A stretch of 64,000 bases of DNA from Leadbetterella sp040829825 (GCF_040829825.1 NZ_JBFOLH010000001.1), one strand, 5' to 3'. Shown: positions 53,201 to 61,548, counted from the stretch's first letter. Notes: a model not told the origin generated them from the letters alone. Made by a program: numbers and translations.

Positions 53201-53973
53201 AGAAAAACTGGTTTGACGCGCGGGCGGTTATCGGGTTCTGGCCGAGCAATGTAGAAAACGACGATACCCAGCTGGTATATGATTTTACGGAAACCACCGT
53301 GCGGTGCGACTGCAAGCTGCCGGGGCATGAGCACCGGGTTTTTCAGCCGGATCGCAGCCGGGTGCTTGCCCGTATCCAGCATTTGCGCCAGCAGGGGAAA
53401 AAGGGCGGCGGGATTCCCAACCTGTCGCTGGCCGACTTTGTTGCCCCCCTGGAAACAGGGAAACAGGATTATTTCGGTGCGTTTGCTGTGGGGATCTTTG
53501 GTGCAGAGAAGATTGCCAAGGAAATGGAGGCCCAGTTTGACGACTACAACGCCATTATGGTGAAAGTGCTGGCTGACCGTTTTGCCGAGGCTTTTACCGA
53601 ATTGCTGCACGAAAAGGTCAGGAAAGAGCTTTGGGCTTACCAAACGAATGAGGAGCTGAGCAATGAAGAGCTCATCAAGGAAAAATATGTGGGTATCCGG
53701 CCGGCACCGGGTTATCCGGCCTGTCCCGACCACAATCCGAAGCGTGATATTTTCCGCCTGCTGAATGTGGAGCAGAAAATCGGGCTGCGGCTGACCGAAA
53801 GCCTGGCTATGTGGCCGGCATCGGCGGTTTCAGGCTTTTATTATGCGCATCCGCAGTCGCGCTACTTCGGCCTGGGGAAAATTGAAAAAGACCAGATCGA
53901 AGCGTATGTGCGGGTACGGGAGGTATCGGTTGAAGAGGCGGAGCGGTGGCTGAGCCCGGTACTGAATTATTGA
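50224..53973 (+). CDS. metH: Cobalamin-dependent methionine synthase, full length
   Basis: 1249 residues with all four modules. The homocysteine-binding barrel has zinc ligands Cys248 (LNCALG), Cys311 and Cys312 (GGCCGTT). The pterin/methyl-tetrahydrofolate domain (about 350-640) has NVGERTNVTGSKKF and DVNMDEGMLDG. The B12 cap and B12-binding domain carry DVHDIGKN with the cobalt-binding His762. The SAM-dependent reactivation domain (about 920-1249) has RPAPGYPACPDH. It methylates homocysteine to methionine. In many Bacteroidota the gene is split; here it is one chain. A B12 supply is implied. Confidence 0.97.
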   Translation: MSTLKEELGKRILILDGAMGTMIQRYKLTDEDYRGERFKDFPHDIKGNNDLLSLTRPDVILAIHKEYLEAGADILETNTFSGTWVAQDDYHMAGLVYEINLEGARLARQAADEYTRAHPEKPRFVAGSIGPTTKMASLSPDVNNPGFRAISFDQLTDAFSTQINALVDGGVDCLLIETVTDTLNCKAALFAANTIIEERKAANPDFEMPVMVSGTITDQSGRTLTGQTSEAFYNSVAHGGLLSIGLNCALGAKAMKPYLAELSRVADCFVSVYPNAGLPNEMGQYDESPEYMADQVKEFLEEGYVNILGGCCGTTPDHIRAFAELAKGYAPRKRPEITPFLRLSGLEPMTLTPELGFVNVGERTNVTGSKKFLRLIKSRKFDDALSVALDQVEGGANVIDVNMDEGMLDGVEAMTTFLNLMASEPEISRIPVMVDSSKWEIIEAGLKCVQGKGIVNSISLKSGEEEFIRQAKTVRKYGAAVIVMAFDEDGQADNTARRIEIAKRSYDVLVNKVGFPPQDIIFDLNIFPVATGIEEHRINAVSFFEATKWVRGNLPHTHVSGGVSNVSFSFRGNDRVREAIHSAFLYHGRQAGMDMGIVNPAMLEVYDDIPQDLLKAVEDVLLNRTDDATEVLLEMAEGLKGEGKTDEKAVQEWRTLPVAKRIEHALVKGIVEYIDEDIEEIRHLFPSPLQVIEGPLMDGMNVVGDLFGSGKMFLPQVVKSARVMKKAVAYLLPFLEEEKLKSGNTAQNNGKVLMATVKGDVHDIGKNIVGVVLACNNYEIIDLGVMVPAEKILEEAEKHRVDAIGLSGLITPSLDEMVYVAKEMQKRGMDMPLLIGGATTSRAHTAVKIDTCFDGPVIHVLDASKSVPVVSNLLSKDQRDHYIQSVKLDYARFREDYQKRQTIKTYIPLKEARENKLKIDWDNYEIPVPKFLGTKSYENYNLKEIVNYFDWTPFFQAWDLHGHYPKILNDEVVGTEAQRLFEDGKKMLETVLEKNWFDARAVIGFWPSNVENDDTQLVYDFTETTVRCDCKLPGHEHRVFQPDRSRVLARIQHLRQQGKKGGGIPNLSLADFVAPLETGKQDYFGAFAVGIFGAEKIAKEMEAQFDDYNAIMVKVLADRFAEAFTELLHEKVRKELWAYQTNEELSNEELIKEKYVGIRPAPGYPACPDHNPKRDIFRLLNVEQKIGLRLTESLAMWPASAVSGFYYAHPQSRYFGLGKIEKDQIEAYVRVREVSVEEAERWLSPVLNY

Positions 53974-53996
53974 TGGGGGATATAAGAAGTACGGTG

Positions 53997-54137
53997 TAAG
54001 GAACGCAGATGATTATGATTTTTCCCGGGCTTTGCTTCGTGTTCTTTGAGCATTTTACCTGGTGGGCTTTGTGAAAATATAGTTTATTTTACACAGAGTG
54101 CGCAAAGGACACAAAGGCGAAATACTGTGGTTCAATT
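53997..54137. repeat. Imperfect hairpin repeat (family R6), CACAAAGGACACAAAGG type
   Basis: CACAGAGTGCGCAAAGGACA and the following CAAAGG near 54096-54120 pair imperfectly with GTGTTCTTTGAGCA near 54038-54051. AACGCAGATGATTATGATTT on the left is another motif frequent in intergenic repeats. The 296-bp gap between metH and higA holds no ORF. Confidence 0.55.
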
Positions 54138-54269
54138 TATTCCTGTTATTATAAATATTTAGTAAAATAGCGAAATATACAATTAGATTATCGGCTAAAT
54201 CTGCTGGATGAAACGGCTTATTGATTCTTACAGCAAGCTGTGCAGGGCAAAAAAAATTAGCCGTTTTTC

Positions 54270-54608
54270 TCACAAGACGGGGGTGCTTCTGCCATTGGGT
54301 TCTATTTGCCGGAAGTGTCTCACCTTAATATTTCCTATGGTATTCTGTGCCTTCCATAAATCATAATCGAGTTGAAGCTTCAGCCAGAATTCAGGTTTAG
54401 AACCGAATGCCCTGGATAATCGAATGGCCATTTCCGAACTTATTCCCTGGTGTTCATTCAGGATATTCGATAAGGTTTTGGGGGTTATCCCCAGGCCTTC
54501 CGCTATTTCTTTGTTTGTAAAGTTCTCTCCGGTTTCTTCTTTAATCCCTTCAATGACATCGCGTATCATAGAGCCCGGATGTGGTGGGCGCATACCTCTT
54601 TTTAACAT
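54270..54608 (-). CDS. higA: HigA-type antitoxin
   Basis: 112 residues. The N-terminus MLKRGMRPPHPGSMIRDVI is the HigA/VapI signature. The XRE HTH follows (FTNKEIAEGLGITPKTLSNI, about 30-60) and then SSEMAIRLSRAFGSKPEFWL. HigA neutralises HigB and represses the operon by binding a palindrome. The gene lies 12 bp downstream of the toxin gene, the toxin-first order typical of higBA. The C-terminal tail (about 90-112) is longer than in minimal HigA. Confidence 0.92.
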   Translation of the reverse strand: MLKRGMRPPHPGSMIRDVIEGIKEETGENFTNKEIAEGLGITPKTLSNILNEHQGISSEMAIRLSRAFGSKPEFWLKLQLDYDLWKAQNTIGNIKVRHFRQIEPNGRSTPVL

Positions 54609-54620
54609 ATTACTTTCTCT

Positions 54621-54899
54621 TTAATGATAATCTAAATAATCCACATCGTGGGCTAATCCGTTAATAAACCGAAATATAATTCTCCAGTTTCCATTGACTT
54701 TGACAGACCAGAACCCTCTGTAATTTCCGGATAAAGCGTGCAGGGACCATCCTGCAACGTTCATATCTTCTAAATCTTCTGCCACATCCAGCCGATATAA
54801 AATTCTTCGTATCTTTTCAACGTGGTTATTATTTAATTTTGAAGGGTCGTTTCTTTCAAAGAAAAACTTCAATCCTTTGTGATGGAAATTACAGATCAT
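54621..54899 (-). CDS. higB: HigB-type toxin (RelE/ParE superfamily)
   Basis: 92 residues. The pattern FHHKGLKFFFERNDPSKL at the start and LEDMNVAGWSLHALSGNYRG, then FWSVKVNGNWRIIFRFINGL matches the HigB/GraT plasmid-maintenance toxin family, including the W-S/V-x-V-N-x-N-W-R-I-x-F-R core. Such toxins are ribosome-dependent mRNA endonucleases. The motif is intact, so the toxin is probably active. It precedes higA and sits behind a palindromic operator (54909-54940). Confidence 0.92.
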   Translation of the reverse strand: MICNFHHKGLKFFFERNDPSKLNNNHVEKIRRILYRLDVAEDLEDMNVAGWSLHALSGNYRGFWSVKVNGNWRIIFRFINGLAHDVDYLDYH

Positions 54900-54908
54900 G
54901 TGAATTAT

Positions 54909-54940
54909 TAACGCATAACGTTATGTGTTATCCTGATAAC
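54909..54940 (-). promoter_or_regulatory. Operator of higBA: two overlapping palindromes
   Basis: 54909-54930 (TAACGCATAACGTTATGTGT plus TA) is a 22-bp palindrome with one mismatched pair. It overlaps a second palindrome, GTTATC-CT-GATAAC, at 54927-54940. They start 10 bp upstream of the toxin ATG, where HigA dimers would be expected to bind. Confidence 0.75.
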
Positions 54941-55069
54941 AAGAGGGTGTTACATTAAGTTCTGTTATTGCAATTAAAAACCGGGTAAAGGCTAAAGCAG
55001 ACTGCAGACGGCTACAGAAATTGTAAGTTGAAGAGGAAGTTGAGGATGAGGTAAATTTTATAATTTTTC

Positions 55070-55095
55070 AGGAACACGCCCCAGGGCGTGTTCCT
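55070..55095. terminator. Strong hairpin after the lipoprotein gene
   Basis: AGGAACACGCCC (55070-55081) pairs perfectly with 55084-55095 around a 2-nt loop. It lies 6 bp beyond the stop of the minus-strand lipoprotein gene. On that strand it is followed by G and A rather than T, so termination efficiency is unsure. Confidence 0.7.
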
Positions 55096-55101
55096 ATTAT
55101 T

Positions 55102-55557
55102 TTATTTGACTTTTACGTACGTTTCCCGGATAACCTGGTTGATGCCGAGCTCGGGAATGGCTTCTTCACCGGACTGGATAAGGGTATCGCCCCTGAATTC
55201 GACCGTGAAGTGAAATTGTTTGCCTTCCCATGCGCGGTAATTGCAGTAGTCGAGGTTTTCCGTATAGTTATTTCCTTCCAGAACAAAGGTACCGGCACCG
55301 CTGACATAGAGATTGTTGAGGCTGTCGGCTCCTTTGGCTTTGTCGTGGTTGAAGAAAGAGAAATGAGTGCCGTTGAACATCTTCAGCATTTCGGTACGCG
55401 AGTCATCCACGGCTACGCGGGTGGTATCCGGGCCTTTGATGGTTACGGAGTTCAGAAGCCGGTAAGTACCTGACAGCGAGTGATCTTTGCCTGTTGTTGC
55501 CCCGTTCTGGCAGGCGCATAAGCCCATTATCAGGGCCGGGAGTAAGATTTTTTTCAT
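55102..55557 (-). CDS. Small lipoprotein, possibly lipocalin-like
   Basis: 151 residues. Lipobox at MGLCAC (Cys16), so lipid-anchored. The mature part (SLSGTYRLLNSVTIKGPD, FNGTHFSFFNHDKAKGADSL, YVSGAGTFVLEGNNYTENL, FHFTVEFRGDTLIQSGEE) alternates strands and looks like a small beta-barrel of a type common in Bacteroidota. No catalytic motif is visible. It follows the efflux TolC gene by 59 bp on the same strand, but a role in efflux is not implied by its sequence. Confidence 0.72.
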   Translation of the reverse strand: MKKILLPALIMGLCACQNGATTGKDHSLSGTYRLLNSVTIKGPDTTRVAVDDSRTEMLKMFNGTHFSFFNHDKAKGADSLNNLYVSGAGTFVLEGNNYTENLDYCNYRAWEGKQFHFTVEFRGDTLIQSGEEAIPELGINQVIRETYVKVK

Positions 55558-55616
55558 ATATAAGGTTGTTTTGCAATTGCAAATTTACATATCTTCCCCA
55601 TATTTTTTTAACCTTC

Positions 55617-57002
55617 TCAGCGCCATCCACCGCCCAGGGCCCGGTACAGCTCCACTCCTGCATTCAGCTTCTGCAGTTTCGTGGTAATAATACTTAACCG
55701 GGTATTCAGGGCATTTTGCTTGGCAGTGATCACCTCCAGGTAGTTGGCCATCCCGTTTTCCAGCAGCTCTTCCGAATAGTCTATCGACTGGTTGTACAAA
55801 GCGTATTCTTCTTCTTTCAATGCAATCTTACGGTCGGCGGTAGTGTAATTGTACAGGGCGTCAGATACTTCCCGGCTGGCCGTGATGACCGCTTTCTGGT
55901 AGGCCAGGTAGGCCTGCTCCTGCCCTGCGTCAGCCACTTCTTTCTGGGTTTTGAGTGCCCGGCGGTTGTATACCGGCTGGGCAAGACCGGCTACGGCATT
56001 GGTAAACAAGGATTTCGGGTTGAACAGTTGGGGAAAATCAATGCTCTGGAAGCCTCCTGTGGCGGTGATCCTTAAGGTAGGGTAAAAGCTGCTCCGGGCT
56101 ACATTCACATTTTCGAAGGCTTTGACCAGTGCCATTTCAGCGGCTTTCACATCCGGGCGGTTTTCCAGCAATTGGGCCGGGAAACCGGTTTTTACGTCCA
56201 TGAGCGGTGCCTGTGCGTCAAATGAATTCCGTTCGGTTGCAGCAGGTGCTTCTCCCAGCAGCACGCTCAGGATATTTTCGTTCAGCTTGATGGCATTTTC
56301 GGTATCCAGCAGCAGGGCGCGGGCATTGACCAAAAGCGCTTCATTCTGTTTGACGGCTACCTCGCTCACAATACCGGCTGTTTTCAGCGACCGGTTGGTC
56401 TCCACTCCTTCCTCGCGGGTACGGATGGTCTCTTCCAGCACTTTTTTCTGCTCGTCGAGCGCTGCCAGGTTGTAATAGGTATTGGCTACCGAAGCAATAA
56501 TCTGGGTAGACACCGCCTGATGCGCATTGATGCTGCGCAGGTAGTCGGCAATAAACCCTCTTTTGGTGCTCCGTATTTTTCCCCAGATATCTGCCTCCCA
56601 GGCAAAGTTTCCGGTGATATCAAACTGGGCCAGCGTCTGGCTGCCCGTGATACGGCCAAATTGCGTGTTGGCCGAGGTTTTGGTAAAGGTAAAGTTGGGC
56701 CCTATGTTCAGGGTAGGAAAATACCCCGCTTTTCCCTGCTTCATGTACGACTCTGCAATGGATACATTCTGCAGGGCTGTACGGATGTCCAGGTTATTCT
56801 GAAGCGCTTTTTCAATGTAACGGCCCAGCATTTCATCGCGGAAGAAGGTTCGCCACGATACCGATGCCAGGCTGGCGCTGTCTGCCGCCGCTGCTTCGGC
56901 TTTAAAGCCATCTGCTACCGGCAGTTCGGGTCTTTTATAGTCTTTTGCCACAAAACACGATTGTAGTAAAAGAGCAGTGATTATGAGTGAGTAATATTTC
57001 AT
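55617..57002 (-). CDS. TolC/NodT-type outer-membrane efflux lipoprotein
   Basis: 461 residues. Lipobox LLLQSC (Cys16) as in NodT-family factors. Two internally similar OEP domains of long amphipathic helices are visible (FRDEMLGRYIEKALQNNLDI, YLRSINAHQAVSTQIIASVA; YTTADRKIALKEEEYALYNQ). The protein forms the outer-membrane channel of a tripartite pump with the two genes upstream in the same transcript. It is separated from the pump gene by a tandem R2 repeat and an R7 repeat, which is unusual inside an efflux operon. Confidence 0.93.
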   Translation of the reverse strand: MKYYSLIITALLLQSCFVAKDYKRPELPVADGFKAEAAAADSASLASVSWRTFFRDEMLGRYIEKALQNNLDIRTALQNVSIAESYMKQGKAGYFPTLNIGPNFTFTKTSANTQFGRITGSQTLAQFDITGNFAWEADIWGKIRSTKRGFIADYLRSINAHQAVSTQIIASVANTYYNLAALDEQKKVLEETIRTREEGVETNRSLKTAGIVSEVAVKQNEALLVNARALLLDTENAIKLNENILSVLLGEAPAATERNSFDAQAPLMDVKTGFPAQLLENRPDVKAAEMALVKAFENVNVARSSFYPTLRITATGGFQSIDFPQLFNPKSLFTNAVAGLAQPVYNRRALKTQKEVADAGQEQAYLAYQKAVITASREVSDALYNYTTADRKIALKEEEYALYNQSIDYSEELLENGMANYLEVITAKQNALNTRLSIITTKLQKLNAGVELYRALGGGWR

Positions 57003-57005
57003 TTT

Positions 57006-57090
57006 GTTAGTTCCGAGTTCCGAGTATGTTAGTTCCGAGTTCCGAGTGCGTTAGTTCCGAGTTCCGAGTACATTTGTGCCGAGTGGGTAC
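57006..57090. repeat. 22-bp tandem repeat (family R2) inside the efflux operon
   Basis: Three consecutive 22-bp units at 57006, 57028 and 57050, each GTTAGTTCCGAGTTCCGAGT plus two bases, then a degenerate GTGCCGAGTGGGTACC. They lie directly before the TolC-like start codon (minus strand). Confidence 0.92.
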
Positions 57091-57098
57091 CGGGACGA

Positions 57099-57129
57099 CC
57101 GTTGTCAATTGTCAACTGTCAATTGTCCA
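57099..57129. repeat. TTGTCAATTGTCAACTGTCA repeat (family R7) overlapping the pump gene end
   Basis: Three TTGTCAA/CTGTCAA units in about 28 bp. On the minus strand they encode the last residues QLTVDN and the stop codon of the RND pump gene. Confidence 0.75.
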
Positions 57130-60100
57130 TTATTATTCGTTTCCACTTGCTTTACCGGTTTGATCTTTTCCTGCAGGGTCTGGAAGATCACAAACAGTAC
57201 CGGGATGATAAATACCCCGATCACGGTTCCTACCAGCAGACCGAAGGCTGCTCCCGTACCTACCGAACGGTTACCGATATACCCCACCCCTGATGCAAAT
57301 ACCAGCGGCATCAGTCCCAGGATGAAGGCAAACGAGGTCATCAGGATAGGGCGCAAACGGGAGATGGCCCCGTTAATGGCTGCCTGGGGAATAGATTCCC
57401 CGTGCTGCCGGCGCTGAATGGCAAACTCGACGATGAGGATGGCATTTTTTGCGAGGAGTCCCACGAGCATTACCAGGGCTATCTGGAAATAGATGTTGTT
57501 TTCGAGGCCGGCCAGCTTTTGCGACATGTAAGCCCCCATAATACCGGCCGGTAAAGAAAGGATAACCGATAGCGGCAGGATATAGCTTTCGTATTGTGCC
57601 GACAGGATGAAGTATACAAACACCACACACAGGATGAAGATCAGCAGGGTTTGGGAGCCGGCTTTGAGCTCTTCGCGGGTAAGACCGGTAAAGTCTACGC
57701 CGAAGTCCTGGCTGAGCTGTGTAGCGGCCACCTCGTTGATGGCTTTGATGGCGTCTCCGCTGGAATACCCCGGGTTGGTGGCGCCTGAAATGTTGGCCGA
57801 CGTAAACAGGTTAAAACGGTTGACCGACTGCGGGCCATATACCTTCTGAAGGGTGACAAACTGCGTGATAGGCGCCATTTGCCCGGTAGAAGTGCTCACA
57901 TAGATGCTGTTCAGGCTCGATTCGTCCCTGCGGTCTTCCGGCAGCGACTGGATCATCACCCGGTATTGCTTACCGAACCGTACAAAATCTGCTGCATAAA
58001 TACCGCCGATATAGCCCTGGAGCGCAGACAGGATGCTGCTTACGGTAACGCCTGAACGTTTGGCCCGCTCCACGTCCAGCTTGATCTCGTACTGGGCATA
58101 GTTGGTATTCAGTGACGACTGGGCGTATTGTATTTCCGGTCTTTTGGTGAGCTCGGCCAGGTAGCCCTGGGTTACTTCATCCAGCCTTTTCAGCTCGCCT
58201 CCCGAACGGTCAAGCAGCTTCAGCTCAAAACCGGCCGAAGCTCCGAAGCCAGGTATGCTGGGCGGCTGGAAGAAGGCCATTTTGGCGTCTTTGAAATCCT
58301 TACCCGCCAGGGCAAACAGCTTCCCGATGATGGAAGTAATCGAAGTTTCAGCTGTGGTTCTGTCTTTGAAGCCGTCAAGCTTGATCAGGAACATACCGTG
58401 GTTAGCGCCTGCTCCCGAAATAAAGTTGTTCCCGGTGATGGCCGTCACGTTATTGATTCCTTTGATCTTCATGGCTTTCCCTTCAAATTCTTTGAGCAGG
58501 TAATAAACCCGGTCAGTAGATGCTCCCGGAGGAAGCTCCACGTTACCGAAAAGGAAGCCCCGGTCTTCGTTGGGTACAAAGCCTGAAGGCATGGTTTTGT
58601 TCGCCAGGTAAACACCCCCCAGGCAAAGCACCAGGATCAGGGCCGTTACCCATTTGTTCCGGAAAAGGAAGGTGAACGCCCGGGCGTATTTCCGGGTCAT
58701 GGTGTTAAAGGCCGAGTTAAAAGCGGTAAAGAAACGCTGCATAAACCCTTTCCTATGGCCTTCTTCGTGCGGTTTCAGGAACAGCGCACACAGGGCCGGG
58801 CTGAGCGTTAGGGCATTGACGGCCGATATAAAGATGGCTACAATAAGGGTTATCCCGAATTGTTTGTAGAATACGCCTGTAGGACCGGTGATAAAAGTAA
58901 CCGGGATAAACACGGCAGCCATCACCAGGGTAATGGAGACAATGGCCGTGGAGATCTCTCCCATGGCACTGATCGAGGCCGGCCGGGCCTCCATCCGGGT
59001 GCTTTCCATCTTGGCATGGATAGCTTCTACCACCACAATGGCGTCATCTACCACAATACCGATCGCCAGCACCAGGGCAAAGAGCGTGAGCAGGTTCAGC
59101 GAGAACCCGAAAAGGGTCAGGAAGAAGAAGGTACCGATGATAGATACCGGAACGGCTATCAGGGGTACGAGGGTGGAACGGATGTCCTGCAGGAAAATAA
59201 ATACGACTATAAACACCAGCAAAAATGCCTCTATCAGCGTGCTGACCACTTTTGAAATGGAGGCATCCAGGAATTCGTTGGTATCAAAGTTAATGATGTA
59301 TTTTACGCCGTCAGGCAATTGCTTCCCTATTTTTTCCAGCTCTGTTTTCAGGTCGTTATTGATCTGCTGGGCGTTGGAGCCGGGAGTCTGGTATACGGCA
59401 ATGGTTACCGATGGTTTCCCGTTCAGCTCGCCGTTCCCGGAGTAAGACAGGGAGCCCAGCTCTATTTTGGCGACGTCTTTGAGGTAAAGCACCTGTCCGC
59501 CGGGCAATGCTTTCACCACTATATTTTCGTATTGGTCTTCCGTACGGTATTTGCCGCCGTATTTCAGGATATACTGGAAAGAAGCCCCGTTATTTTCACC
59601 CAGTTGCCCTGCGGCTGCCTCCAGGCTCTGTTCGTTGATGGCCTGCGAGATCTGGGCCGGTACGAGTCCGTAGGTGGCCATTTTTACCGGGTCGAGCCAT
59701 ATCCGCATGGAGTAAATTTTCTGCCCGAAGGCGGTGGCATCTCCTACCCCATTTACCCGTTTCAGTACGGGTATCACATTTATGTTCAGGTAATTCTGGA
59801 TATAGGTGGCATCGTATTCGGTGCTGGAAGAATAAAACGAAAGAAACATCAGCGCGCTGGTCTGCTGCTTCTGGGTAGTTACTCCAGAGCGGGTTACTTC
59901 GGCCGGCAGCAAGGGCGTGGCCCTTGAAACCCGGTTCTGCACGTTTACGGTAGCAATATCCGGGTCAATGCCTTGCTTAAAGATCACCTGGATGGTGGCC
60001 GAGCCGTTATTGGAGGCAGTAGAGGCAATATAGTCCATGCCTTCCACCCCGTTGATCTGCTCTTCAATGGGTACGATTACACTTTCCAGTACGGTCTGGG

Positions 60101-60260
60101 CGTTGGCGCCCGGGTAGTTGGCCATAACCTGCACGGTAGGCGGGGCTATTTCGGGGTATTGCGAAACGGGCAGGGTATACAGGCCCAGCACCCCCAATAT
60201 GACGATCAAAACAGAAATAACCGATGAAAAGACCGGCCTTTCTATAAATGTTTTTAACAT
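57105..60260 (-). CDS. RND-type multidrug efflux pump (HAE1/AcrB family)
   Basis: 1051 residues, the AcrB length. It begins MLKTFIERPVFSSVISVLIV. Two halves each carry six membrane helices and a large periplasmic loop. The proton-relay residues are present: the Asp pair in IGIVVDDAIVVVEAI and Lys in LLAKNAILIVEFAIQ. GSSTPV-like porter sequences include LYTLPVSQYPEIAPPTVQV. The middle member of the operon adaptor-pump-channel exports drugs or other hydrophobic compounds using the proton gradient. The C-terminal QLTVDN lies in an intergenic-type repeat, so the true ancestral end may have been earlier. No local regulator gene. Confidence 0.96.
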   Translation of the reverse strand: MLKTFIERPVFSSVISVLIVILGVLGLYTLPVSQYPEIAPPTVQVMANYPGANAQTVLESVIVPIEEQINGVEGMDYIASTASNNGSATIQVIFKQGIDPDIATVNVQNRVSRATPLLPAEVTRSGVTTQKQQTSALMFLSFYSSSTEYDATYIQNYLNINVIPVLKRVNGVGDATAFGQKIYSMRIWLDPVKMATYGLVPAQISQAINEQSLEAAAGQLGENNGASFQYILKYGGKYRTEDQYENIVVKALPGGQVLYLKDVAKIELGSLSYSGNGELNGKPSVTIAVYQTPGSNAQQINNDLKTELEKIGKQLPDGVKYIINFDTNEFLDASISKVVSTLIEAFLLVFIVVFIFLQDIRSTLVPLIAVPVSIIGTFFFLTLFGFSLNLLTLFALVLAIGIVVDDAIVVVEAIHAKMESTRMEARPASISAMGEISTAIVSITLVMAAVFIPVTFITGPTGVFYKQFGITLIVAIFISAVNALTLSPALCALFLKPHEEGHRKGFMQRFFTAFNSAFNTMTRKYARAFTFLFRNKWVTALILVLCLGGVYLANKTMPSGFVPNEDRGFLFGNVELPPGASTDRVYYLLKEFEGKAMKIKGINNVTAITGNNFISGAGANHGMFLIKLDGFKDRTTAETSITSIIGKLFALAGKDFKDAKMAFFQPPSIPGFGASAGFELKLLDRSGGELKRLDEVTQGYLAELTKRPEIQYAQSSLNTNYAQYEIKLDVERAKRSGVTVSSILSALQGYIGGIYAADFVRFGKQYRVMIQSLPEDRRDESSLNSIYVSTSTGQMAPITQFVTLQKVYGPQSVNRFNLFTSANISGATNPGYSSGDAIKAINEVAATQLSQDFGVDFTGLTREELKAGSQTLLIFILCVVFVYFILSAQYESYILPLSVILSLPAGIMGAYMSQKLAGLENNIYFQIALVMLVGLLAKNAILIVEFAIQRRQHGESIPQAAINGAISRLRPILMTSFAFILGLMPLVFASGVGYIGNRSVGTGAAFGLLVGTVIGVFIIPVLFVIFQTLQEKIKPVKQVETNNNGQLTVDN

Positions 60261-60263
60261 AGC

Positions 60264-61445
60264 TTAAAATACGGGTTTGAGGGTGCTCAATATCTGGTCT
60301 AAATCCTGCTTAAGCGGCTTTACGGGCGCCTTGTCGCGCAGGTTGGCGGTACCCTGGGTAACCACGAGGTCGCCCGGTTTTACGCCATCTGCGGCTACCA
60401 CCAGGTTTTGGGTCCTGTCGGTAATGTTCACCCGGGTCATGTTGGCCGTGTCTTTTACCACGGTATAGACGTAGAAGCTACCCTGACGTTCGAAAACCGA
60501 CATTTCAGGAAAAATTACGGCGTTTTCGTAGGTTTTCGGTATGCGTATTTTACCCGAATTGCCGTTGCTCAGCAGCCCGGTCGAATTGGCAAAGGTAACC
60601 CGGAACTGGATGCTCCCCGTGGCTGCATCGATCTGCCCGGTCACGGCCCGTACATTTCCTTTTTCAGGATAGGTTTGTCCGTTGGCCAGCACCAGCTCTA
60701 CCGGCGGAATGTTCTTCAGCTTTTCTTTTACGGAAGCTCCGGGCGTTCTTTCGAGGAAATCGAGGTATTCTTTTTCATTCATGGAAAAATAGGCATACAC
60801 CGAGCTGGTTTCGGATACGGTGGTCAGCGGGGTGGGATCAGACGGCCCTACGAGGCTGCCTTCGCGCAGGGGCAAAGCGCCTACAATACCTTTGATCGGG
60901 CTGCGTACAATTGAGAAATTGATGTTCTCCCGGATACCCTTCAGCGTGGAAGTGGCCTGTCCTTTTGCCGCTACGGCCTGGGCATAGGCAGCCTGTGCCC
61001 GGGTAAGATTGGCTTTGGCGGTTTCAAGCTGAACTCCGCCTATAATGTTCTTTTCTACCAGGGGCGTGAGCTTGGTCACTTCTACTTCAGCAGCCTTTAC
61101 AGCGGCTTCAGCAGCATCAATACCGGCCTGGCTGGCCGTAACGGCTGCCTGGGCGGCATCGGCATTCTGGGTGAGGATGTTGGTCTCCAGCTGGAACAGG
61201 GGCGCGCCTGCTGCCACGGTCTGCCCTTCGTCGACATAGACCTTTTTAACATAGCCCTGAATTTTGGCCCGTACTTCGTTATTGTTGATGCCTTTAATGG
61301 TTACGGGAAATTCATCGTAGCCCGTAACGGTTTTCTGAGTCACTTCCACCACCGGAAATTCGGAAACGGGAGGAGCTTGCTGTTGGCTTTTCGGTTGGCA
61401 GGAACAGAGTGCACAAAGTGCAATTAATGGAATAGTTTTTTTCAT
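60264..61445 (-). CDS. Efflux RND periplasmic adaptor (membrane fusion protein), lipoprotein
   Basis: 393 residues. Lipobox CALCSC near residues 11-16, so it is anchored in the inner membrane. A lipoyl-like half-motif (GYVKKVYVDEGQTVAAGAPL) is followed by a long alpha-hairpin (about 95-165, Ala-rich AAQAAVTASQAGIDAAEAAV), the second lipoyl half (SIVRSPIKGIVGALPLREGS) and beta-barrel and membrane-proximal domains. It bridges the pump and the TolC-like channel. First gene of the operon; the pump follows after 3 bp. Confidence 0.94.
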   Translation of the reverse strand: MKKTIPLIALCALCSCQPKSQQQAPPVSEFPVVEVTQKTVTGYDEFPVTIKGINNNEVRAKIQGYVKKVYVDEGQTVAAGAPLFQLETNILTQNADAAQAAVTASQAGIDAAEAAVKAAEVEVTKLTPLVEKNIIGGVQLETAKANLTRAQAAYAQAVAAKGQATSTLKGIRENINFSIVRSPIKGIVGALPLREGSLVGPSDPTPLTTVSETSSVYAYFSMNEKEYLDFLERTPGASVKEKLKNIPPVELVLANGQTYPEKGNVRAVTGQIDAATGSIQFRVTFANSTGLLSNGNSGKIRIPKTYENAVIFPEMSVFERQGSFYVYTVVKDTANMTRVNITDRTQNLVVAADGVKPGDLVVTQGTANLRDKAPVKPLKQDLDQILSTLKPVF

Positions 61446-61491
61446 TATCTATATAAAGTTTCAAGTAGGAAGCTATGCGCATGGAGTAGTG

Positions 61492-61514
61492 AGCCGCACG
61501 GCGGACCGCTTCAT
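61492..61514. repeat. GC-rich motif with an inverted partner at 62067-62093
   Basis: AGCCGCACGGCGGACCGCTT plus CAT here is matched in inverted orientation 550 bp downstream by ATGAATAAGCGGTCCGCCGC plus TGCGGCT, with only small insertions. The pair brackets the repeat-rich 61446-62128 spacer. Confidence 0.75.
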
Positions 61515-61548
61515 TTTTAATTTAATCGGGTAATGATTTTACTAACTG

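Noticed and set aside
54270..54899. Signs of a prophage or genomic island around the toxin-antitoxin pair
   Set aside because: No integrase, tRNA attachment site or phage gene is nearby; flanking genes (metH, efflux operon) look chromosomal.
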